A stretch of DNA of 7,103 bases, taken from an uncultured Caryophanales bacterium. GTDB lineage: Bacteria; Bacillota_I; Bacilli_A; RF39; UBA660. The position numbers were made by a program, and so were the translations under genes. Of the stretch, positions 1-5,616 are shown one piece after another (the stretch's first letter is position 1; each line of letters begins with the position of its first letter). The notes below the pieces were generated by a model, which saw nothing but the letters and a program-made list of their open reading frames with translations, did not search any database and had not been told where the DNA came from. The stretch spans positions 1 to 7,103 of the forward strand of contig CAMNDO010000030.1 in NCBI GenBank assembly GCA_946535455.1. Direction: 5' to 3'.

Positions 1-270
1 TAAAGCTGCCGCTTTTTTTAATTTTAAATAGAAAAGAGCAAGACGATTAATATCGAAACTATCGACCTTTTTAGCTCCTTCACTCACAAAATTTAGATAG
101 TGATCTCCGGAACCAATCACGCTTAGAATACTTTTTCCTTTTACAACTGGCATATATTCACCAATGTTTTCTGTAGTATAGGGATAGATATAATTATAAC
201 TTTTAGATGCTGGAATAGGACTTTGATAGTTTGCGGCTAATTCCATAGTACGCATCTTATCTGCTAACAT
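1..270 (-). CDS. DUF3419-like SAM-binding-type protein, N-terminal part (runs off left edge)
   Basis: The first 90 codons of a minus-strand gene are present, and the rest lies beyond base 1. Residues 48-57 (ILSVIGSGDH) form a strand followed by a glycine-rich turn. About 16 residues later comes an acidic strand end, DIN (73-75). This is the layout of a Rossmann-type S-adenosylmethionine-binding fold. The upstream part, with a YPYTTEN stretch at about 29-35, resembles the DUF3419 family, which includes BtaA-type enzymes that transfer the aminocarboxypropyl group of SAM to lipids. The family call comes from recalled pattern similarity; the substrate is unknown. The start is chosen because AAAGGGGA lies about 7 bases before the ATG on the minus strand; ATG codon 6 is a weaker alternative. 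The gene is divergent from the membrane protein gene to its right and has its own extended -10 promoter. Confidence 0.66.
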   Translation of the reverse strand, partial: MLADKMRTMELAANYQSPIPASKSYNYIYPYTTENIGEYMPVVKGKSILSVIGSGDHYLNFVSEGAKKVDSFDINRLALFYLKLKKAAAL

Positions 271-300
271 AAAGATTCCCCTTTCGTCAAAACAGTGTCT

Positions 301-309
301 ATTATACCA
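301..309 (-). promoter_or_regulatory. Extended -10 promoter for the DUF3419-like gene
   Basis: On the minus strand the sequence reads TGGTATAAT, a perfect TGnTATAAT extended -10 element. The hexamer lies at 306-301. No good -35 box sits at 16-18 bases; the hexamers there are AGTCAA and TAGTCA. A TTGACA is present on this strand at 321-316, but only 9 bases away, so it cannot serve as the -35. Transcription would begin near base 294, giving a leader of about 25 bases. Confidence 0.6.
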
Positions 310-316
310 TAAAAAT

Positions 317-327
317 GTCAATTTGAC
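317..327. repeat. Short palindrome between divergent promoters
   Basis: GTCAATTTGAC is a perfect 5-bp inverted repeat around a central T. It covers roughly -23 to -33 of the leftward promoter and lies upstream of the rightward one. Its position would suit a small operator, but an 11-base palindrome in AT-rich DNA can arise by chance. Confidence 0.25.
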
Positions 328-365
328 TAGAAAAACATTATATACTAGCATTCTCATCCTTTTTT

Positions 366-374
366 TGTTATAAT
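366..374 (+). promoter_or_regulatory. Extended -10 promoter for the Pr6Pr-like membrane protein gene
   Basis: TGTTATAAT is a perfect extended -10 element, with the TATAAT hexamer at 369-374. The hexamer 17 bases upstream (346-351, TAGCAT) is not a -35 consensus. Transcription would start at about 381, roughly 19 bases before the ATG at 400. This argues against the in-frame GTG at 388 being the start. Confidence 0.6.
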
Positions 375-399
375 TTTAGTATAAGTAGTGGTGATAGAT

Positions 400-987
400 A
401 TGAAGAAAGGAAACATTGCATTCATTTTAAATGCAATCATATTAATAGGAGAAATCATAGGATTTGGATATACACTATGGACCAATCATTCGATTGCGAT
501 AGAGTATTATACCAACGATAGTAATTTATTAGCGTTAGTATCTAGTGCATTATTCTTAATCTTTTATAAGAGTGATAAAGAGTGGGTAAGAACATTACGT
601 CATGCGACTACTTGTTGTTTAACCTTAACGCTATTAGTGGTCATTTTTATACTAGGACCAATGTATCATTTTGATTATAAAATGCTAATGTTTACTTCTA
701 CTTTCTTTGTATTTCACACATTATGTCCTATTCTTTCGATTATTTCTTATGTATTCTATGAAAAGAAAAGTAAGAATGAATCTTTAGGATTTATATTAAC
801 ACTAGTTTATGCGGTAATCTTAATCGGATGCAATATCGCGGGTACCGTAGATGGACCATACCCATTCTTAAGAATTAGAGAACAATCTCTATACGTTACT
901 GTTTTATGGGGTATTCTAATCTTAGGAGGAAGCTACTTCGTAGGAAGATTATTAAATTTAAATAGAAAAAAACAAAAGGAGCGTTAA
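400..987 (+). CDS. Pr6Pr / FAR-17a/AIG1-like six-helix membrane protein
   Basis: An integral membrane protein of 195 residues with about six predicted helices (near 6-27, 39-56, 68-86, 98-120, 129-147 and 164-184) and a basic C-terminal tail. Three features match the bacterial Pr6Pr / FAR-17a/AIG1-like group as I recall it: YYTNDSNLL at 36-44, FHTLCP at 105-110 at the start of a helix block, and YPFL at 154-157 in a loop. In the distant eukaryotic relatives AIG1 and ADTRP, a Thr and a His inside the membrane act in hydrolysis of fatty-acid esters of hydroxy fatty acids. T38 and H106 here are candidate equivalents, by inference only. No function is established for bacterial members. ATG 400 is chosen over the in-frame GTG at 388 because GGTG (390-393) serves it as ribosome binding site and the mRNA probably starts near 381. 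It is a single-gene unit, divergent from the DUF3419-like gene. Confidence 0.7.
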   Translation: MKKGNIAFILNAIILIGEIIGFGYTLWTNHSIAIEYYTNDSNLLALVSSALFLIFYKSDKEWVRTLRHATTCCLTLTLLVVIFILGPMYHFDYKMLMFTSTFFVFHTLCPILSIISYVFYEKKSKNESLGFILTLVYAVILIGCNIAGTVDGPYPFLRIREQSLYVTVLWGILILGGSYFVGRLLNLNRKKQKER

Positions 988-994
988 GCTCCTT
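976..994 (+). terminator. Weak stem-loop over the stop codon of the membrane protein gene
   Basis: AAGGAGC (976-982) pairs perfectly with GCTCCTT (988-994) around a five-base loop that contains the TAA stop. No run of T follows, so it is at best a weak intrinsic terminator or a 3'-end stabilising hairpin. Confidence 0.4.
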
Positions 995-1006
995 CATCTA
1001 TATACA

Positions 1007-1039
1007 GAGGATCTTCACACGACAAAGTGAACCTTCCTC
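1007..1039 (+). other. Interrupted hairpin in the spacer upstream of prfB
   Basis: GAGGA (1007-1011) pairs with TCCTC (1035-1039), and TTCAC (1014-1018) pairs with GTGAA (1027-1031). Between the two stems is a 2x3 internal loop, and the apical loop is eight bases. No T tract follows, so it is not a standard terminator. It may be a processing or regulatory structure in the prfB leader or at the 3' end of the preceding transcript. The rest of the 988-1127 spacer holds no gene. The only promoter-like hexamer near prfB is TAAAAT (1103-1108), without a convincing -35. Confidence 0.3.
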
Positions 1040-1127
1040 AATAGTAATATATGTGAAAAATAAGAAATGATACCAAAATGTGATAAGTTTTCAAAAAAGT
1101 AATAAAATAAGAGTAGAAGGTGAAATT

Positions 1128-2217
1128 ATGGATGAGAAAGAAGCCATGAGACGATTAGAAAAATGTAGAGAAATTTTAAATGATATTGGGAGGTCACTTT
1201 GACTTACCAAAATTAAAAGAAGAGATTCTTTTGTTACAACAAAAAACAGAAGATGTTCATTTTTGGTCAGATTCCTCTTCTGCAGAGGAAATTATCAAAG
1301 AATTAAATGAGAAAAAAGAACAAGTCGATCAAATAGAAAAATTAGAAAATGATATTTCTAGTAATCTAGAGTTATTACCATTAATCGAAGAAGAGAGTAT
1401 GAAAGAGGAAATATTTTCTTCGATTGAAACACTAGAAAAAGAAATGGAACAATTACAAATGTTAAAGATGTTTTCTGGACCCTATGATAAAAATAATTGT
1501 ATTTTAGAAATTCATCCAGGAGCCGGAGGAACAGAGTCGTGTGATTGGGCTAGTATGCTTTATCGTATGTATACTAGATGGTGTGAAAAGAAAAACTACA
1601 AAGTAACCATATTAGATTATCAAGATGGGGAAGAAGCAGGAATCAAAAGTGTATCTATGATGGTAAAAGGAAAGAATGCTTACGGGTATTTGAAGAATGA
1701 AAAAGGAGTTCATCGATTAGTAAGATTATCTCCCTTTGATTCTAATAACAGAAGGCATACTTCTTTTGCTTCTGTAGAAGTCACTCCTGAGATAGAACAA
1801 GATACAACGATTGAGATCGATGAGAAAGATTTAAAAATAGATGTATATCGTTCTACGGGAGCTGGAGGGCAAGGAGTCAATACAACCGATTCTGCTGTTC
1901 GTATTACGCATTTACCTACGAAAACAGTAGTCACTTGTCAAAATGAAAGAAGTCAAATTCAAAATAAGGAACAAGCATTAAAAGTATTAAAAAATAAATT
2001 ATTATTAATGAAATTAGAAGAACAAGAAAGAGAATTAAATGCTGTAAAAGGAGAACAAAAGAATATTGATTTTGGTTCTCAAATTCGAAGTTATGTCATG
2101 CATCCTTATTCGATGGTGAAAGATCATCGTACGAATGTAGAAACTAGTAATGTTTCGAAAGTATTAGATGGAGACATTGATGAATTTATGGAAAGTAATT
2201 TGAAGAAGGGGTTATAG
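1128..2217 (+). CDS. prfB: Peptide chain release factor 2, expressed by programmed +1 frameshift
   Basis: RF2 enters the ribosomal A site, reads UGA and UAA stop codons and triggers release of the finished peptide. The protein is built from two frames: 24 codons from ATG 1128 to CTT 1197-1199, then an in-frame TGA (1200-1202) bypassed by a +1 slip, and 338 codons from GAC 1201 to the TAG at 2217. The 362 residues match the family's usual length (365 in E. coli). In the joined protein the stop-codon discriminator SPF is at 201-203 and the catalytic GGQ at 246-248, within GAGGQGVN. The N-terminal domain is helical and charged. The start is supported by AGAAGGTG (1115-1122), 5 bases upstream. 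The ATG at 1180 in the second frame has no suitable role. The 3' end carries the ribosome binding site of the next gene, whose ATG begins one base after this stop. Frame maintenance depends on RF2 level, so the gene is self-regulating. Confidence 0.96.
1188..1203 (+). promoter_or_regulatory. Programmed +1 frameshift site of prfB
   Basis: The zero-frame codons are GGG AGG TCA CTT TGA, followed by C. The purine-rich GGGAGG (1188-1193) acts as an internal Shine-Dalgarno. It sits three bases before the slippery CTT, the spacing of the E. coli site. The stop is UGA followed by C, a poor termination context read only by RF2. When RF2 is scarce the ribosome pauses, the CTT-bound tRNA slips one base onto TTT, and reading resumes at GAC (1201). 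When RF2 is abundant a 24-residue peptide is released. Confidence 0.95.
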
Positions 2218-2218
2218 T

Positions 2219-3100
2219 ATGAATGTTGTTTTGAATGCTCAAAATAGTCAATTTATCGATTATATTAAAAAACAAGCATTGGTAAAACGATTCATTGAGT
2301 TTTTGATTGGTTGTTTTATTATAGCAATGAGTTATAATCTCTTTGTTGTGCCTAATAAACTAGTTCCTGGTGGGGTAGGAGGAATTGCCGTTATTACCAA
2401 TAAAGTATTTGGTTTTGAAAATGCAGTCGTGATTCTTTGTATCAATATTTTCTTACTAGCCATTAGTTTTCTTTTATTAGGAAAGAAAAAAACAAGTGCT
2501 TCTATTTTAGGATCTTTGATTTTTCCATTCCTAATTAAATTAACCGAAAATATTAATGTTTGGATTGGAATGGATACTTCACATTTATTAATGTCTACGA
2601 TCCTAGGAGGACTTTTATATGGGTTTGGTGCAGGATTAGTATTTCGAGCAGGATTTACCACAGGAGGAACGGATATTGTCAATCAAATCCTTTCCAAATA
2701 TTTAAAGCAAAGCTTAGGAAGTAGTATGTTGGTGAGCGATGGTTTGATTGTACTAAGCTCTGTTTACTTTTTTGGATTAAACAGTGTGATGTATTCTGTT
2801 TTATTCTTATACATCATTAGTATGATATCAGACAGAGTAGTATTAGGAATTTCAGATAGCAAAGTATTCTTTATTGTAACGGAAAAAGAAAATGAGGTAA
2901 GAGAATATATTTTAAAGAGCTTAGGACATGGTGTTACGATTTTTAATGCCAAAGGCGGATATAAAAAAGAAAATTCTACAGTGCTAATGACAGTATTACC
3001 AACCAAAGATTATTATTTATTAAAAGAAGGAATTCGAAGAATTGATTCTGATGCCTTCTATATTATTACGGATACTTATGAAGTATTTGGAGGTGAGTAG
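2219..3100 (+). CDS. YitT-family membrane protein, first tandem copy
   Basis: A 293-residue protein with the YitT layout: a hydrophobic N-terminal part of about six helices (DUF161-type, about 22-206) and a soluble C-terminal DUF2179 domain (about 211-290, with KGGY at 245-248 and DAFYIITD at 278-285). The membrane part is pseudo-duplicated and carries glycine motifs in each half: VPGGVGG at 49-55 and TTGGTD at 147-152. The family is widespread in Bacillota and its transported or sensed substrate is not settled, so no function is assigned. The start has AAGGGG (2206-2211) 7 bases upstream, inside the end of prfB. With a single base between the prfB stop and this ATG, the genes are almost certainly co-transcribed. 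It is followed with zero gap by a paralog. Confidence 0.88.
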   Translation: MNVVLNAQNSQFIDYIKKQALVKRFIEFLIGCFIIAMSYNLFVVPNKLVPGGVGGIAVITNKVFGFENAVVILCINIFLLAISFLLLGKKKTSASILGSLIFPFLIKLTENINVWIGMDTSHLLMSTILGGLLYGFGAGLVFRAGFTTGGTDIVNQILSKYLKQSLGSSMLVSDGLIVLSSVYFFGLNSVMYSVLFLYIISMISDRVVLGISDSKVFFIVTEKENEVREYILKSLGHGVTIFNAKGGYKKENSTVLMTVLPTKDYYLLKEGIRRIDSDAFYIITDTYEVFGGE

Positions 3101-3946
3101 ATGAAAGGATTACAAAAGCACATACAATTATATCGAATTGTATTAATTACAGTTTCTCTATTTTTAAGTGCTATTTTATATAATTTATTGATACTTCCTT
3201 TAGGAATTGTAACAGGAGGAACCGATGGTGTTGCAACTCTTTCCTATTACTTATATGGAATTGATCCATCCATCATTTTAATGATTTTATCGGTATTTAG
3301 TGCGATTATTAGTTTAATGTATTTAGGAATTGAAAGAACAGCAGGGTCTTTAGTTGCTTGTTTTGCTTATCCATTTATAGTAAAACTAACTTCAGGAATT
3401 AGTAATGTAATCTTCATTGATACTTCCGATATTTTCTTGATTGTGATTTTCGCAGGGTTATGGAGTGGAATTGCGAGTGGATTAATGTATAAAAGTGGTT
3501 ATAGTAGTGGAGCGTTTTCTATGATTTACCAAGTCATCTTTGAGAAGTTTAAAATATCCGTTGCGAAATCTAGTTTAGTGAGTAATATGATTATTGTCGC
3601 AACAGGATCTATCTTCTTTGGAATTAATAAAGCCTTATATGCCATTATTTTGATTTATATCAGTAATATTATTATTGACAAAGTATTATTAGGAATTTCC
3701 AATAATAAAGCATTTTATATCATGACAAAGAAAGAAAAAGAAATCAAAGAATATATCATTGAAGAATTACATCATACGGTTACTACTTTTGAGGTAAAAG
3801 GTGGATTCTTAGAAAGTAAAAGACGAGTGATGTTAACCATTATTCCTTCTAGAGAATATTACTATTTAACAGAAGGAATTCGGAAACTAGATCCTGATGC
3901 TTTCTTCGTTGCCACAGATTCTTACCAAGTAGAAGGTGCAAAATAA
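3101..3946 (+). CDS. YitT-family membrane protein, second tandem copy with altered motif
   Basis: A 281-residue paralog of the preceding protein with the same order: about six helices (11-194), then DUF2179 (about 199-279, with KGGF at 233-236 and DAFFVATD at 266-273). The copies align along their whole length, for example FFGLNSVMYSV against FFGINKALYAI, but are clearly diverged, so the duplication is not recent. The first half carries TGGTDG (38-43), while the second-half glycine motif, TTGGTD in the neighbour, is replaced by YSSGAF (134-139). Its ATG follows the neighbour's TAG directly, with GGAGG (3089-3093) 7 bases upstream, so the two are translated from one message, perhaps as partners in one complex (inference). 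A terminator follows. Confidence 0.87.
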   Translation: MKGLQKHIQLYRIVLITVSLFLSAILYNLLILPLGIVTGGTDGVATLSYYLYGIDPSIILMILSVFSAIISLMYLGIERTAGSLVACFAYPFIVKLTSGISNVIFIDTSDIFLIVIFAGLWSGIASGLMYKSGYSSGAFSMIYQVIFEKFKISVAKSSLVSNMIIVATGSIFFGINKALYAIILIYISNIIIDKVLLGISNNKAFYIMTKKEKEIKEYIIEELHHTVTTFEVKGGFLESKRRVMLTIIPSREYYYLTEGIRKLDPDAFFVATDSYQVEGAK

Positions 3947-3953
3947 CGTAAAG

Positions 3954-3990
3954 AAAAGAGATATTTTATTCTCTCTTTTTTTTATTTTTG
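3954..3990 (+). terminator. Intrinsic terminator of the prfB-YitT-YitT unit
   Basis: AAAAGAGA (3954-3961) pairs with TCTCTTTT (3972-3979) around a ten-base AT-rich loop. A long T run follows, to about 3989. The stem is AU-rich, but position and U tract fit rho-independent termination just after the second YitT gene. Confidence 0.75.
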
Positions 3991-3997
3991 AAATATG

Positions 3998-4006
3998 TGT
4001 TATAAT
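3998..4006 (+). promoter_or_regulatory. Extended -10 promoter of the ftsE-ftsX-M23 operon
   Basis: TGTTATAAT is a perfect extended -10 element, with TATAAT at 4001-4006. The -35 position (about 3978-3983) falls in the T tract of the preceding terminator, so the two elements overlap. Transcription would start near 4013, leaving a very short leader that is mostly the ribosome binding site AAGGTGGTGA (4015-4024). Confidence 0.65.
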
Positions 4007-4030
4007 GAAATAACAAGGTGGTGAAGAACG

Positions 4031-4720
4031 ATGGATTTGATACGTTTAAAAAACGTTGAGAAGAAATATAAAAATGGAGTAACAGCCATCTACGATTTAA
4101 ACCTTGCTATCGAGAAAGGATCGTTTGTATTCGTAATCGGTGGTTCTGGAAGTGGAAAATCAACTTTGATTAAGATGTTATATCGAGAAGAAAAACCAAC
4201 CAAAGGACAAGTAGTTGTTGGGGGGTTAGATGTTGCGAAACTAAAAAATAAAAAAGTATATAAACTAAGAAGAAAACTAGGAATTGTATTCCAAGACTAT
4301 AGATTATTACCGAAGTTAACGGTATATGAAAATGTTGCTTTTGCTTTAGAATGCATTGGAGAAAAGAAAGATATCATTCGTATTAAAGTACTAAAAGCAT
4401 TAGAAGATGTAGGATTAAAAAATAAAGTACATGAATATCCCAATAACTTATCTGGAGGAGAACAACAACGTGTTGCGATCGCAAGAGCGATTGTGAATGA
4501 TCCAAAATTATTATTATGTGATGAGCCTACTGGAAACTTAGATCCTGAAAAAAGTATGGAAATTATGAAGGTATTAGAAAGCATTAACAAACAAAGAGGG
4601 ACAACGATTATCATGGCTACTCATGATAAAGAGATTGTCAATAAAATGAAAAAACAAGTGATTACATTAAAAGATGGACATCTTGTTAAATTTAAACAGA
4701 AAGGAACGTATGCAGAATGA
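4031..4720 (+). CDS. ftsE: Cell division ATP-binding protein FtsE
   Basis: The cytoplasmic ATPase of the FtsEX complex. It hydrolyses ATP and drives FtsX, which in turn controls a cell-wall hydrolase at the division site or along the wall. The 229 residues match the family length. All ABC motifs are intact: Walker A GGSGSGKST (37-45), Q-loop FQDYRLLP (87-94, Q88), signature LSGGEQQR (140-147), Walker B LLLCDEP (160-166, catalytic E165), D-loop GNLD (168-171) and H-loop H198. The YRLLP text after the Q-loop is typical of FtsE rather than of the related LolD/MacB ATPases, and the downstream ftsX confirms the call. The start is backed by AAGGTGGTGA (4015-4024). The gene ends in TGA and overlaps ftsX by the four bases ATGA (4717-4720), so translation is coupled, as suits subunits of one complex. 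Confidence 0.96.
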   Translation: MDLIRLKNVEKKYKNGVTAIYDLNLAIEKGSFVFVIGGSGSGKSTLIKMLYREEKPTKGQVVVGGLDVAKLKNKKVYKLRRKLGIVFQDYRLLPKLTVYENVAFALECIGEKKDIIRIKVLKALEDVGLKNKVHEYPNNLSGGEQQRVAIARAIVNDPKLLLCDEPTGNLDPEKSMEIMKVLESINKQRGTTIIMATHDKEIVNKMKKQVITLKDGHLVKFKQKGTYAE

Positions 4721-5616
4721 AACCATTTAGAATGTTAGGTAGAAGTATTCGAGATGCTGTTAAAAGTGTCATTCGTAACTTTTCACTTTCACTAGCTTCT
4801 ATTTCCTGTATATCGATTACTTTAATTATTGTCGCAGTAGCAATTATGGCATCTTATAATGTACAAAACTTCACAAGAGAAATAGAAAAAGATATGACCA
4901 TTGTTGTATTCTTAGACAATCAAATAGAACAAGATGAAATTCATGAAGTAGAAGAACAAATTAAATCGATTTCGAATGTAGGAGAATATACTTTTCAATC
5001 CAGACAAGAAGTCAAACAGAAAATGCAAGAGGAATCGGAAATATTTAGTACAGTGTTAGAGAATTGGGAAGATGAAGACAGTCCATTAAAAGATACTTTC
5101 CAAGTAAAAGTAAAAAATATTGAAAAAATTAAAGATACCGCGGAAAAGATTCAAGCAATAGAAAAAGTATCCGTTGTCCGTTATGGAGAGGGAATGGTAG
5201 ATAAAATGGTCACAGCGTTCGCGTCTATTAAAAAAGTGACGTATGGAATTGTAGTGGCGTTGATATTAGTTACCATATTCTTAATTGTAAATACCATTAA
5301 GTTAACCATCTCTGCTAGAAAAAGAGAAATTGAAATTATGCGTTTGGTAGGGGCTAGTAATATTACAATTAAATTACCATTCATCATAGAGGGTATGATT
5401 TTAGGAGTATTTGGTTCTGTTGTACCAATCTTAATCACAATTTATGGATACTTTGCTTTCTATAGACACTTTGATGGATATTTGTATTCTCGATTAATTC
5501 AATTAATCGAACCAGAACCATTTATCTATAACGTATCACTAATTGTTATCGCAATTGGTATTGTAGTCGGAATGATTGGTAGTGCTAGTGCAGTAAAGAG
5601 GTATTTAAAAGTATGA
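4717..5616 (+). CDS. ftsX: Cell division protein FtsX, membrane subunit
   Basis: The membrane partner of FtsE. It is not a transporter but passes ATP-driven shape change to a hydrolase or its activator outside the membrane. The 299 residues have the FtsX topology: a cytoplasmic N-terminus with RSIRDAVKS (9-17), a first helix (about 24-46), an extracellular domain (about 50-170) that in relatives holds the hydrolase, then three helices (about 175-197, 222-247 and 272-292). Between helices two and three is the FtsX/MacB-type cytoplasmic stretch RKREIEIMRLVGAS (201-214). The C-terminus AVKRYLKV is typical. The start overlaps the ftsE stop by ATGA; AAGGA (4701-4705) is 11 bases away, so initiation probably relies on ribosomes finishing ftsE. 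The end overlaps the next ATG in the same way. Confidence 0.95.
   Translation: MKPFRMLGRSIRDAVKSVIRNFSLSLASISCISITLIIVAVAIMASYNVQNFTREIEKDMTIVVFLDNQIEQDEIHEVEEQIKSISNVGEYTFQSRQEVKQKMQEESEIFSTVLENWEDEDSPLKDTFQVKVKNIEKIKDTAEKIQAIEKVSVVRYGEGMVDKMVTAFASIKKVTYGIVVALILVTIFLIVNTIKLTISARKREIEIMRLVGASNITIKLPFIIEGMILGVFGSVVPILITIYGYFAFYRHFDGYLYSRLIQLIEPEPFIYNVSLIVIAIGIVVGMIGSASAVKRYLKV

Noticed and set aside
316..321. Minus-strand TTGACA as the -35 of the DUF3419-like gene
   Set aside because: The spacer to TATAAT is 9 bases, far below the usual 16-18.
388..399. GTG 388 or GTG 391 as start of the six-helix membrane protein
   Set aside because: They lie about 7-10 bases from the expected transcription start and overlap the ribosome binding site that serves ATG 400.
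1180..2217. Treating ATG 1180 as the start of prfB
   Set aside because: It yields a nonsense leader (MILGGHF) read from the frameshift region. The real start at 1128 has a ribosome binding site and RF2-like N-terminal residues in the other frame.
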